This document shows, piece after piece, positions 7,698 to 16,330 of a stretch of DNA of 32,652 nucleotides. A program made the position numbers and the translations under genes. The notes beneath the pieces were generated by a model that had not been told where the DNA came from, made no database searches, and worked only from the letters and a program-made list of their open reading frames with translations. The stretch comes from an uncultured SAR116 cluster alpha proteobacterium (GTDB lineage: Bacteria > Pseudomonadota > Alphaproteobacteria > Puniceispirillales > Puniceispirillaceae). Location: positions 1-32,652 of the forward strand of contig CACEJY010000014.1 of assembly GCA_902559985.1 (NCBI GenBank). Reading direction: 5' to 3'. Positions within the stretch are counted from its first letter, which is position 1, and every line of letters begins with the position of its first letter.

Positions 7698-9392
7698 ATG
7701 CGTTCACGTCGAGAATTCCTTCAATTAGCTGCAGTAAGTGCGTCTTATTTTGCTGGTACCTCAAATTTTGCGAGGGCTGCTGCGCGACAGGTCCTAACCC
7801 AAGATGACTTGTTAAAATTTGAGTCTATAGGCCAAGTAACACTGTTACACATAACCGATATGCACGGACAACTGAATCCTGTTTATTTCAGACCACCATC
7901 TGAAAACTACGGTGTTGGTGCCTTTGAAGGTGTCCCCCCACATCTTATTGGTGCCGAATTCTTGGAACATTTTAATATTCCAGCCGGCTCCGCTTATGCC
8001 TATGCGCATACAATGGTTGATTACGTTTCTCTGGCGAGAGCTTACGGCAAACTTGGTGGTTTAGATAGAACTTCCACCATAATAAAAGCAATTAGGGCGG
8101 AACGCGGTGAGGACCGGGTTCTTCTCTTAGATGGCGGGGATACATGGCAGGGTTCCTACACTTCATTGAAGACACAGGGCGCTGATATGGTCACGGCTAT
8201 GAAAGCACTCCGACCAGACGCGATGGTTGGACATTGGGAATTTACTTTTGGGAAAGATCGTGTTGAAGAACTGATTGATGAAATGGGCTACCCTTTTCTT
8301 GGAAGTAATTGTTTCGACACTGAATGGGAGGAACGTGTTTTTGATAGCACCGCTTACTTTGAAAAAGGGGGGGTCAAGGTGGCTGTAATTGGCCAGCATT
8401 TTCCCTACACACCAATTGCAAATCCAAGCCATTTGATTGAGGGTTGGTCCTTTGGCATAAGGCCCGATGAGATTCAAAAAAATGTTGATGAGGCACGTGG
8501 TAAAGGTGCTGAAGTAGTCGTTCTGCTCTCCCATAATGGATTTGATGTTGACCAGAAATTGGCGACTGAAATAAATGGGATTGACGTTGTACTAACGGGC
8601 CACACCCATGATGCCGTGCCTGAGGCCATACGCATCAATAACACACTTATTTTATCATCTGGTTCGCACGGCAAATATCTTGGCAGAATTGATTTAAAGG
8701 TGAGTGGTGGAAAAGTTGTTGACGCCAATTCCACTCTTATTCCTATATTTTCTGATGTAATTGCTCCGGATATCGAAATCACCAAGTTGATAGGTGAACT
8801 GCGGGCACCCTATGAAAAAGAATGTCGCCGCATCATTGGTCAAGCTGGTGCACTATTATACCGTCGTGGTAATTTTAACGGCAGTTGGGACGACGTTATC
8901 TGTGATGCTATTCGGGACCAGAAAGATGTTGAAATAGCTCTGAGTCCGGGTTTTAGGTGGGGCACCACACTTCTTCCGGCACAACCAATAACTATCGATG
9001 ATATCTATGCGCAAACTGCCATGAATTATCCGGCTGTTTACCGCACATATATGACCGGTGAACAGCTTAAGACCATGCTTGAGGATGTTTGTGATAACCT
9101 TTTCAATCCTAACCCGTATTACCAACAGGGAGGGGACATGGTGAGAGTGGGTGGCGTGTCTTACGAGTGTGCTCCAAAGGAACTTATAGGGAAACGAATT
9201 CGGAACATGGTGATTAGCCAAACTGGAGAACCCATAGAACCCGGTAAGAAATATACTGTTGGCGGTTGGGCATCGGTAAATCCCAAAACGACGGGACCCC
9301 CAATATACGATGTGCTTGAAGATTACATTACTCGTAAAAAAATTGTTCGGCCCTCTGGTACCGATTACGTTAAAGTTACTGGCGTATCGTAG
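7698..9392 (+). CDS. soxB: Thiosulfohydrolase SoxB
   Basis: A 564-residue periplasmic metallophosphatase-fold enzyme. It has a Tat-type signal (RSRREFLQLAAVSAS) and dinuclear manganese ligand motifs in order: ITDMHGQL (~52-59), LLDGGDTWQGS (~150), VGHWEFTFG (~180), LSHNGFDVD (~285) and TGHTHD (~308). A 5'-nucleotidase C-terminal domain follows (ITIDDIYAQTAMNYPAVYR). SoxB cleaves sulfate from the SoxY-bound sulfur chain. ATG 7698 has AAGGG 5 nt upstream and puts the Arg pair at the start; the in-frame codon at 7674 is less suitable. A 180-nt gap separates it from soxD, and a strong terminator follows. Confidence 0.95.
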   Translation: MRSRREFLQLAAVSASYFAGTSNFARAAARQVLTQDDLLKFESIGQVTLLHITDMHGQLNPVYFRPPSENYGVGAFEGVPPHLIGAEFLEHFNIPAGSAYAYAHTMVDYVSLARAYGKLGGLDRTSTIIKAIRAERGEDRVLLLDGGDTWQGSYTSLKTQGADMVTAMKALRPDAMVGHWEFTFGKDRVEELIDEMGYPFLGSNCFDTEWEERVFDSTAYFEKGGVKVAVIGQHFPYTPIANPSHLIEGWSFGIRPDEIQKNVDEARGKGAEVVVLLSHNGFDVDQKLATEINGIDVVLTGHTHDAVPEAIRINNTLILSSGSHGKYLGRIDLKVSGGKVVDANSTLIPIFSDVIAPDIEITKLIGELRAPYEKECRRIIGQAGALLYRRGNFNGSWDDVICDAIRDQKDVEIALSPGFRWGTTLLPAQPITIDDIYAQTAMNYPAVYRTYMTGEQLKTMLEDVCDNLFNPNPYYQQGGDMVRVGGVSYECAPKELIGKRIRNMVISQTGEPIEPGKKYTVGGWASVNPKTTGPPIYDVLEDYITRKKIVRPSGTDYVKVTGVS

Positions 9393-9410
9393 TTACACGA
9401 TCTCATCTTA

Positions 9411-9450
9411 CTATAATAAAAAAGGGCAGCCATTCGGCTGCCCTTTTGTA
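9411..9450. terminator. Bidirectional terminator between soxB and fccB
   Basis: An 11-bp stem AAAGGGCAGCC / GGCTGCCCTTT (9421-9431 with 9436-9446) has a 4-nt loop and A/T runs on both sides. It ends the soxYZCDB transcript on the plus strand and the convergent fccB transcript on the minus strand. Confidence 0.9.
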
Positions 9451-9464
9451 ATTTGTAATAAGGC

Positions 9465-10730
9465 TTAAGAGAACATATCGGTTGTAATTCCTTTATACCA
9501 ACCCTCTGACTCCTCATAAGTAGCTTTACGCACATCTGCGCTCTCACCACCTTGCGAAATGAATTTATCCACAACATCAATTTTTTCAGCGCCAGCTTTA
9601 TAATTCGCGCCAACCTTAACGCCGTCATTTGTCGCGATAAGTGACCAGCAAGTATTTGCAAAGCGTGGCTCGAACACCCTGCTGCCAGTTAGCTCACCAC
9701 GAATAGCATTTGCTGCTACCTTTGCCTGGCTATTAGCGGAAAAACCTGATTTTGGCATTGAAGAAGCAACAGAAGCATCCCCCAAAACATAAATATTAGG
9801 ATCAGCTTTTGATGCCATTGTGGCAGGAATTATAGGTGCCCAATCACCATCTGTTACCCCCGCACTCTGAGCAATCGTCCCCGCTCTTTGTCCCGGTACC
9901 ACACAAGCTGCATCCGCTTTAAACGTGTCTAGATCGGTCTCAAACTCCATTGTTTGAGCATTAATAGACTTTAATCCCCCGTGTGTATCTGGTGCAATCC
10001 ATTCAATCATTCCTGGATAATGCTTTTCCCATCCAGCGGTAAAGAGGCCCATTTTTGAGAATTTTGGCTTAGGATCAAGGATAATGATTTTTGCGGTTGG
10101 ATTGGATTTCTTAAAGAGATGCGCAATCATTGATACCCGCTCATATGGCCCAGGTGGACACCGATATGGATTGGGTGGGGGTACCATCACAAAAGTACCG
10201 CCTTTTTTCATATTTATGACCTGGTTGCGCAGCAACTGGACTTGTGTTCCCGAGGTCCAAGCATGAGGCATACGGCTTTGCACTTCAGGAGAATAGTTAG
10301 GAACACTATCATACTTTAAAGAAATTCCCGGAGATAACACTAGCTTATCGTAAGCAATTGAACCGCCAGAGCCTAATTTTAATACTTTAGCTCCGTTGTC
10401 AACTGACGTTGCCCATTCATGTACAACATTGACACCGTTGTTCACTGCAAGACCGTAATAATTATGGCCTATTGAAGCGTAGTTTCTGAACCCACCAAGA
10501 TAAAGATTTGAATAGAAGCAAGTGTAATAACGTTTTGATGCTTCCACTAATGTTACGTCAACGGCACCTTTACTATCCTTTGCGATATACCGAGCCGCTG
10601 TTGCGCCGCCCGCACCACCGCCGACCACAACAACACGTGGCCGTGCACCAAAAGCTAACGAGGGTGCAGCAAGAATTGCTGTACCGAAAGCGAGGCCGGT
10701 GGCAAATTGTCTACGTGAAAAATTTGACAT
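9465..10730 (-). CDS. fccB: Sulfide dehydrogenase flavoprotein subunit (flavocytochrome c, SoxF/FccB)
   Basis: The 421-residue protein has a Tat signal (MSNFSRRQFATGLAFG), an FAD-binding VVVVGGGAGGATAARY motif (~residues 33-48) and the FCSD redox Cys71 in YYTCFYSNLYLGG. It also has an NPYRCPPGPYERVSM segment, an FAD-contact GDASVASSMPKSGFSAN segment and a C-terminal FCSD-specific domain (FANTCWSLIA). In the periplasm it oxidises sulfide and passes electrons to its cytochrome subunit, encoded just upstream. ATG 10730 is chosen for its GGGAGGAAAC. The gap to the cytochrome gene is 131 nt and AT-rich. It is convergent with soxB, with a shared terminator. Confidence 0.93.
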   Translation of the reverse strand: MSNFSRRQFATGLAFGTAILAAPSLAFGARPRVVVVGGGAGGATAARYIAKDSKGAVDVTLVEASKRYYTCFYSNLYLGGFRNYASIGHNYYGLAVNNGVNVVHEWATSVDNGAKVLKLGSGGSIAYDKLVLSPGISLKYDSVPNYSPEVQSRMPHAWTSGTQVQLLRNQVINMKKGGTFVMVPPPNPYRCPPGPYERVSMIAHLFKKSNPTAKIIILDPKPKFSKMGLFTAGWEKHYPGMIEWIAPDTHGGLKSINAQTMEFETDLDTFKADAACVVPGQRAGTIAQSAGVTDGDWAPIIPATMASKADPNIYVLGDASVASSMPKSGFSANSQAKVAANAIRGELTGSRVFEPRFANTCWSLIATNDGVKVGANYKAGAEKIDVVDKFISQGGESADVRKATYEESEGWYKGITTDMFS

Positions 10731-10861
10731 GTTTCCTCCCACTTAAAACAAGCTGTTTAAATATATACATGAGCTTTATGTTAGGAAATATTTTTCACTT
10801 TAGTAAAGAAAACATAAGACATATATAAATTTATGCATATAAATTCAGGCAGTGCTTAAGC

Positions 10862-11191
10862 CTATTTAGAAGATAACGAGGCAAAATAAACCGCGAGCGA
10901 CGCAATCTGTTCATCGTCAAGCCTGCTTGCCACCAGTTGCATTACCTTATTCTCAAGTTCTTTACTTCGGTAAGATTGTAAAATGTAGACAAAAGAATCA
11001 GCGTCCATTCCCGAAATATTTGGAATACCATCATTAGCAGCGCCGCTGCGATGACAAGTTACGCACTCACCAGCTAAATACTCTCCGTAAGCGATATCAG
11101 CATTTTTAATTAAGTTTTCCGCCTGAACGCATTGGATAGATGCTACTGAGATAGATATTGCCGCCATAAAAGTTAATATAAACCGGGACAT
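10862..11191 (-). CDS. fccA: Monoheme cytochrome c, probable FCSD cytochrome subunit
   Basis: A 109-residue class I cytochrome c with a Sec signal peptide (cleavage near VQAEN), one heme site CVTCH at residues ~43-47, and a Met ligand in the ENKVMQLVASRLDDEQ region. Its place immediately before the FCSD flavoprotein suggests it is the electron acceptor of that enzyme. Sox clusters may also call it SoxE-like, though classical SoxE has two hemes. CAGGAG precedes the ATG. Only 39 nt separate it from the stop of the S-formylglutathione hydrolase gene, with no GC-rich hairpin between them, so co-transcription with adhC-fghA is likely. Confidence 0.82.
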   Translation of the reverse strand: MSRFILTFMAAISISVASIQCVQAENLIKNADIAYGEYLAGECVTCHRSGAANDGIPNISGMDADSFVYILQSYRSKELENKVMQLVASRLDDEQIASLAVYFASLSSK

Positions 11192-11230
11192 AATTTTTCT
11201 CCTGACATCAATAAAAAAATTTTCGGTTTT

Positions 11231-12058
11231 TTAAAGGCGCGAGTGGTGCCAATGCAAATGATCCTTCATAAATGTTGAAATAAAGAAATATGAGTGATCA
11301 TAATTCTCGTGCATTCGTAATTTGATTTTTATTCCCGCATCCTTGCAAGCGTCAACCAATAGCCAAGGTCTCAAACCGTCTTGGAGAAAACTGTCACCTT
11401 TCCCTTGGTCAACAAAGAACTCTGGGAACAGGTGGCCATCCTCGATCAATGAAACTGCATCGTATTTTCGCCATTCGTCATTTTTTTGTCCCAAATACTT
11501 CTCAAATGCGGGCGTTGACCAACTTGCATTCGAAGGTTGAGAAATTGGCGCAAAAGCCGAGCAGCTCTTAAACCGTTTTGGGTTTTTTAGTGCCATAGTC
11601 AACGCGCCATGGCCTCCCATTGAGTGTCCAAATATTCCTTGCCTGCTCATATCAACTTTGAACTTATTATCAATTAGCTCTGTTAATTCATGTAATATAT
11701 AGGAATACATATTGTAGTTCACTGAAAATGGCCGCTGAGTAGCATCTAAATAAAATCCAGCGCCTAAACCAAACTGCCAATTATCTCTCTCATCAGGGAC
11801 ATTGTCTCCTCGAGGGCTAGTGTCTGGACAAACGATAGTAATGCCGAGTTCTGCTGCGATTTCCCGGTATTCACCCTTTTCCATAACATTTGAATGGTTA
11901 CACGTAAGTCCGGATAAATACCACAAAACCGGTGGCGGGGTTTCTCTATTGGGTGGAGTGAAAACTGCGAATGTCATTTCACATTCGTTGGTTTTGGCAA
12001 AGTGTTTGTATACACCTTGCACACCACCATGAGACATGTTTTCTGAAATTACCTCCAT
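11231..12058 (-). CDS. fghA: S-formylglutathione hydrolase
   Basis: The 275-residue product is full length for the esterase D family. The nucleophile is Ser146 in FGHSMGGHGAL; family motifs include LSGLTCNHSN, PDTSPRGDNVPDE and NYNMYSYI, with a C-terminal His in YDHSYFFISTF. It hydrolyses S-formylglutathione to formate and glutathione, the second step of cytoplasmic formaldehyde oxidation. The ATG directly abuts the TAA of adhC with no gap, indicating translational coupling. A later in-frame ATG (codon 8) lies 14 nt after a GGAGG, but family alignment of MEVISENMSHGGVQ favours the first ATG. Confidence 0.95.
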   Translation of the reverse strand: MEVISENMSHGGVQGVYKHFAKTNECEMTFAVFTPPNRETPPPVLWYLSGLTCNHSNVMEKGEYREIAAELGITIVCPDTSPRGDNVPDERDNWQFGLGAGFYLDATQRPFSVNYNMYSYILHELTELIDNKFKVDMSRQGIFGHSMGGHGALTMALKNPKRFKSCSAFAPISQPSNASWSTPAFEKYLGQKNDEWRKYDAVSLIEDGHLFPEFFVDQGKGDSFLQDGLRPWLLVDACKDAGIKIKLRMHENYDHSYFFISTFMKDHLHWHHSRL

Positions 12059-13168
12059 TTAGTACACTACTACGGAGCGGATAGATTCGCCAGCATGCAT
12101 TAGATCAAAGCCTTTATTGATTTCATCGAGCTTGAGAGTATGGGTAATCATTGGATCGATATCAATCTTGCCATCCATGTACCAATCAACAATTTTGGGT
12201 ACATCAGTCCGGCCACGTGCCCCGCCAAATGCAGTGCCCCGCCAACTGCGTCCAGTTACAAGCTGGAAAGGACGTGTACTGATTTCCTGACCAGCGCCAG
12301 CAACACCAATGATAATTGATTCACCCCATCCTTTGTGAGCGCATTCAAGAGCTTGGCGCATTACATTAACATTGCCGATACATTCAAAAGAATAATCGGC
12401 GCCACCACCTGTCAATTCAACAAGATGTCCAACAAGATCATCCTTGAGTTTTGATGGATTTACAAAATGTGTCATGCCAAATTTTTCGCCCCAGGGCTTT
12501 TTGGCATCGTTCATATCAACACCAACAATCATCCGGGCCCCAATCATGCGTAGCCCCTGAATGACATTCAGGCCAATACCGCCAAGTCCAAAGACTACGC
12601 CAACGCAGCCTGGCTCAGCCTTGGCCGTATTGATCACCGCGCCAATCCCAGTTGTAACCCCGCATCCGATATAACAAATCTTATCGAAAGGTGCGGCCTT
12701 ATTAACTTTGGCAAGTGCAATTTCAGGCAGGACTGTGAAGTTGGAAAAGGTCGAGGTTCCCATATAATGCAGAACAGGCTTTCCTTTTATAGAAAACCGG
12801 CTAGTGCCATCGGGCATAACGCCCTGGCCTTGCGTGGTGCGAATAGCCTGACACAGATTTGTTTTGGGATGCAGACAATAATCACATTCGCGACATTCAG
12901 GCGTGTAAAGAGGGATTACATGATCACCCACCCCAACACTTGTAACACCAGAACCTATCTCGCGGACAATACCAGCCCCTTCATGCCCCAGAATAGCTGG
13001 AAACAGGCCTTCAGGATCAGCCCCGGAAAGGGTGAATTCATCAGTATGACAAATGCCAGTCGCCATGATTTCAACAAGCACCTCGCCATCGCGTGGACCA
13101 TCAAGATCTACTTCCATAACTTCTAATGGTTTGCCAGCCTCAACCGCAACAGCCGCTCGTGTCTTCAT
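12059..13168 (-). CDS. adhC: S-(hydroxymethyl)glutathione dehydrogenase / class III alcohol dehydrogenase
   Basis: A 369-residue zinc-dependent dehydrogenase of normal class III length. The catalytic zinc site is in GICHTDEF and GHEGAGIV. The structural zinc site has four Cys in PECRECDYCLHPKTNLC. The NAD-binding motif VFGLGGIGLNVIQG is followed by VGVDMND, and IGCGVTTGIGAV marks the family. It converts S-hydroxymethylglutathione (formaldehyde plus glutathione) to S-formylglutathione in the cytoplasm, and the next gene completes the pathway to formate. AAGGGAGG precedes the ATG. The upstream DUF2182 gene ends 68 nt away, without an obvious terminator between them. Confidence 0.96.
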   Translation of the reverse strand: MKTRAAVAVEAGKPLEVMEVDLDGPRDGEVLVEIMATGICHTDEFTLSGADPEGLFPAILGHEGAGIVREIGSGVTSVGVGDHVIPLYTPECRECDYCLHPKTNLCQAIRTTQGQGVMPDGTSRFSIKGKPVLHYMGTSTFSNFTVLPEIALAKVNKAAPFDKICYIGCGVTTGIGAVINTAKAEPGCVGVVFGLGGIGLNVIQGLRMIGARMIVGVDMNDAKKPWGEKFGMTHFVNPSKLKDDLVGHLVELTGGGADYSFECIGNVNVMRQALECAHKGWGESIIIGVAGAGQEISTRPFQLVTGRSWRGTAFGGARGRTDVPKIVDWYMDGKIDIDPMITHTLKLDEINKGFDLMHAGESIRSVVVY

Positions 13169-13236
13169 AAATTGCCTCCCTTGAACCTAAACCAAAATTC
13201 TAAACAAAAGTACAATATCAAGTTGAATTAGTAATA

Positions 13237-14067
13237 TTAAACCACGTTTTTTAGGCTAAAAGCCGCAAACGCCAAAGCGACTAAACCGATAAATTTGTTG
13301 GAAACCTCGCTATTAAAAAGGTTGGTCTCAACAAACATCATGATGGTCAAGAACAGCATTGCAATAAAATTCATTAAACCAAAGGCAAACATGGTTAGCA
13401 TTAAAGGGCCGCAACTGACAGCACAGGAGATGCCAAGCTTTGTTCCGGCTTGAAAGTTAAACCTAACGCCAACCGATGTTTTTGCGGTTGAAGCTAGCAG
13501 TTGGTTTCGAACACTACATGACCGCAACTTAATTTTTGAAAATTGATAAATTCCTACCAAAGTCAATAAGAGGAATGCCAACAATGAATGAGTTATTACC
13601 ATCTCGTTACTAAGCAAGCCATTGGTATGCAAAAACCATTGAATAAAAATGCCGACAACACAGAACAACATCCAAACTGCTAAATAGCCCAGCATGAACC
13701 TACAAAAATTTTTGAAGCTAATGATCGTAGAATTAAGAAAGGGTAAAAGGCTTGGCAGCATCATGGCAAAGATCATAAAAACCCACATCAAAAAAGACTC
13801 TAGCCAGGTTTTCACGCTCCAACCGGCCTCTAATGTTGTACATATTGGCAAATAGAAAATAATTGATTCAGGTCCGAAGAAGATCTTTTCTCTAAACGTA
13901 TCAAAAAATTGCATTCCAGGCCCAAGAGCATTGAACCCGGTGCCGACAGACGCGAAAACTACTTGAACCGTTGTATATAGCCAGCCAAGAAAAACAAAAG
14001 CCAGGCCAATCCAGATAGGCTCTATGACTGGAAATTCATTTTTCATTTGGTTTTTTACTTGTGCCAT
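13237..14067 (-). CDS. DUF2182 family integral membrane protein, putative metal-binding
   Basis: A 276-residue protein with about seven hydrophobic segments. It shows the DUF2182 pattern: W-x2-M-x2-AMMLPSLLPF in the middle, a YQFSKIKLRSCSVRN segment in which YQ-x3-K-x3-C is conserved, and G-x-SC-x3-CGPLMLTMFAFGLMN, followed by VETNL. The paired Met and Cys residues led to the family being called predicted metal-binding; no enzymatic role is known to me. No strong ribosome binding site is visible; a second in-frame ATG is eight codons in. It heads the minus-strand run that contains adhC, fghA, the cytochrome and FCSD, and it is divergent from the TPR gene with the conserved promoter block between them. 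Confidence 0.75.
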   Translation of the reverse strand: MAQVKNQMKNEFPVIEPIWIGLAFVFLGWLYTTVQVVFASVGTGFNALGPGMQFFDTFREKIFFGPESIIFYLPICTTLEAGWSVKTWLESFLMWVFMIFAMMLPSLLPFLNSTIISFKNFCRFMLGYLAVWMLFCVVGIFIQWFLHTNGLLSNEMVITHSLLAFLLLTLVGIYQFSKIKLRSCSVRNQLLASTAKTSVGVRFNFQAGTKLGISCAVSCGPLMLTMFAFGLMNFIAMLFLTIMMFVETNLFNSEVSNKFIGLVALAFAAFSLKNVV

Positions 14068-14166
14068 TTTTTGTCTTTGATTCCTTTACGCAACGAAGGC
14101 TTTCGCATTGACGTTGAATTCATGCACAAACAGTGCACATTGACAATCTTTTCTGGCTGTTTAATG

Positions 14167-14195
14167 CTTGTAATGTACCGTTTGGTCTGTACACT
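14167..14195 (+). promoter_or_regulatory. Promoter and TetR-type operator of the TPR gene (copy 1 of a shared 29-nt block)
   Basis: A -35-like TTGTAA (14168-14173) and a -10-like TACACT (14190-14195) are separated by 16 nt. The operator TGTACCGTTTGGTCTGTA (14174-14191) fills that spacer, with ACC-N4-GGT dyad symmetry and outer TGTAC/GTACA arms. The whole block differs at only 4 of 29 positions from the one at 20015-20043. It lies 49 nt before the TPR start and about 100 nt upstream of the divergent DUF2182 start. Confidence 0.7.
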
Positions 14196-14243
14196 GAATG
14201 GTGTATTTATAAAAACAGTAAAATATTAATAGGGGAAGTCCAG

Positions 14244-15998
14244 ATGTCTCTCGCACCCATAGATTATGATTTTGGAAACGCGTCAAACTATTCATTCGCG
14301 ACAACGATTACTTGCGCAAATGAAGATGCACGGAAAATGTTCGTTGAAGGCTTCGGACATATGCTGAATTTTAACCACGAACAAGCAATTGCGTGCTACA
14401 TGAAGGTGGCCGAACACGACTCGAACTGCGCAATGGCATATTGGGGTATAGCATACTGCGTCTCCTCGAACTACAACTGGACGCCTGGCTTGGGCTCTGG
14501 CTTTGATCCAATTCAACAGGCTATCTCTCTTAAAGCGAATTGTTCAGAATTAGAACAAGATCTCATCGATGCATTAGCCGAGCGCCACTCTAAAGAAGCA
14601 CGTGATGCAGCTGACCCTTCAGTGCTTAATATGGGTAATACACCAGAACTCAATGCTGCGTTCGCAGCAGCTATGGCTCCTCTTTATGAAAAATATAAAG
14701 GCAATTTGGACGTTGCTGCAATCTATGTAGAGGCTCTCATGAACCTCAAAGCATGGCAATTGTGGGACAAGAACACCGAGACTGGTGAAATCACACCGGC
14801 GGATGACAACACACTGACTTGCGTTAAAGTTATGGAAGATGCCTTTGAGAATATCGACGGCGCAAAAGAACATATTGCATTGTGCCATTTATATTGTCAC
14901 TGCTTGGAGCTGTCTCCATTCCCTGAACGAGCTTTACCTGCAGCTGATGTGCTACGCACTGCCATGCCGAGCATGGGTCACCTTGTGCACATGCCCTCTC
15001 ATATTGATGCTTGGGTTGGACAATGGAAAGAGGCCGTGGAATGCAACATCGCTGCTGTAGAAGCTGATGATAAATACGTTGAACTCACTGGCAACGAATC
15101 ACAATTTTACAAGTTTTATAGAATGCATAACCACCACTTCGTGGTCTGGTGTGCAATGTTTGAAGGCCAATATGAAACCGCCATGAAATACGCTCGGAAG
15201 GCGGCGGCTGCAAATCCCGCAGGTGACGAGAATTCAGGCGTACAGTTCATGCTTGCTGGGATCATACCAATGGGCGCAATCTTCCTTGAATCCTATGTCG
15301 CCCTGCCATTCCATGTAATGATCCGATTCGGAATGTGGGATGATATAATTGCTGAACCGACCTTTTCAGACAAAGAAGTCTTCGCATCCACTATCGTAAC
15401 ACAACACTACGCTCGTGGTGTCGCCTATGCCTCCAAAGGCATGGTCGCGGAAGCGGAAGCAGAACAGGCTCTCTTTTATGAAGCACTCAAAAACCCAGCA
15501 CTTGCTGGTCGCGTGCTACATAATAATTTGATGTACCAAGACCCAAGCGATGGCCCGTGTATTCACTTGGTTAATGCTGCTGTTTTGGACGGTGAAATCG
15601 AATACCGCAAGCAGTTCCTAGCCAAGGCTCGCGGTGAAGCATCTGACTTTACCGCTGCTTTTGACCATTTACGTCGCGGTGTCAATCTCTCACTAAACCT
15701 TGCGTACAACGAGCCATGGGGGCAAATGCAACCTGTGCGCCATATTCTTGGTGCATTACTTTTCGAACAAGGCGAGATAGAGGAAGCAGAAGCCGTATAC
15801 CGTGCTGACATCAAACTTTGGAAAGACAACATGTGGGGCTTATTGGGTCTCAAACTCTGTCTCGAAGCACGAGGCGATGCGCCTGAGGAACTCGCTGAGG
15901 TCACTGCTTTATTCAATGAGCGCAGCTCGCGTGCTGACATTGTGCCAGCAAAAACGTGTTTCTGTGCTCAAGACAGCATCGCTAAGAGTTGCTGTTAA
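14244..15998 (+). CDS. Large TPR-repeat protein, Cys/His-rich (TTC38-like family)
   Basis: The 584-residue product has no signal peptide, so it is probably cytoplasmic. Tetratricopeptide helices are visible throughout, for example NFNHEQAIACYMKVAEHD, GNLDVAAIYVEALMNL, YETAMKYARKAAAANP and GEIEEAEAVYRADIKLW. It resembles bacterial TPR proteins related to TTC38, including the HMPSHIDAWVGQW motif near residue 250. It contains 17 Cys, with clusters CHLYCHC (~215) and a tail with CFC and a terminal CC (Cys572, 574, 583, 584), plus HNHH near 297; metal or thiol binding is possible. GGGGAAG precedes ATG 14244. It is monocistronic, ends at a terminator and shares its promoter block with the MaoC-ETF operon. 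Function unknown. Confidence 0.85.
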   Translation: MSLAPIDYDFGNASNYSFATTITCANEDARKMFVEGFGHMLNFNHEQAIACYMKVAEHDSNCAMAYWGIAYCVSSNYNWTPGLGSGFDPIQQAISLKANCSELEQDLIDALAERHSKEARDAADPSVLNMGNTPELNAAFAAAMAPLYEKYKGNLDVAAIYVEALMNLKAWQLWDKNTETGEITPADDNTLTCVKVMEDAFENIDGAKEHIALCHLYCHCLELSPFPERALPAADVLRTAMPSMGHLVHMPSHIDAWVGQWKEAVECNIAAVEADDKYVELTGNESQFYKFYRMHNHHFVVWCAMFEGQYETAMKYARKAAAANPAGDENSGVQFMLAGIIPMGAIFLESYVALPFHVMIRFGMWDDIIAEPTFSDKEVFASTIVTQHYARGVAYASKGMVAEAEAEQALFYEALKNPALAGRVLHNNLMYQDPSDGPCIHLVNAAVLDGEIEYRKQFLAKARGEASDFTAAFDHLRRGVNLSLNLAYNEPWGQMQPVRHILGALLFEQGEIEEAEAVYRADIKLWKDNMWGLLGLKLCLEARGDAPEELAEVTALFNERSSRADIVPAKTCFCAQDSIAKSCC

Positions 15999-16330
15999 TC
16001 AGCTGTTACTTCTTATCTGATAATAAAAGGGGGCGGTTCTTTCCGCCCCTTTTGCGATAAAACATTGATGATTTCCATCCAATGGATTGAAACTGTTTAT
16101 CAAATAAATTGGAACGTTTCGATCGCCGACCATCAGCAAGTAACAGCGATCAATCTTCGCGGCGCAACAACAGGATTGAAAAAGCATAATCACGTGGCCT
16201 CTAGAAAAGCCAAGAATGAATTCATTCAGATTGTCCACACTGGCTTTTAAGGGTATAAATTCCTTGTAAAAAAATAAAAGATATATGCTGATAAAATTGC
16301 TTTGGTCCGTCGACTCTCAGCTCTTTTCTA
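15999..16330. other. Gene-free region between the TPR gene and etfA
   Basis: Apart from the terminator at 16025-16053 I see no supported gene here. The two overlapping open frames of 60-80 codons on opposite strands lack ribosome binding sites and family resemblance. Confidence 0.5.
16025..16053 (+). terminator. Rho-independent terminator of the TPR gene
   Basis: GGGGCGG / CCGCCCC pairs with a 6-nt loop TTCTTT, is extended by A-T pairs, and ends in TTTT. It lies 27 nt after the TPR stop codon. The left A-run would also let it stop minus-strand transcripts from etfA. Confidence 0.85.

Noticed and set aside
16065-16250. Plus-strand open frame of 61 codons after the TPR terminator
   Set aside because: No ribosome binding site, no family resemblance, and an equally long frame exists on the opposite strand.
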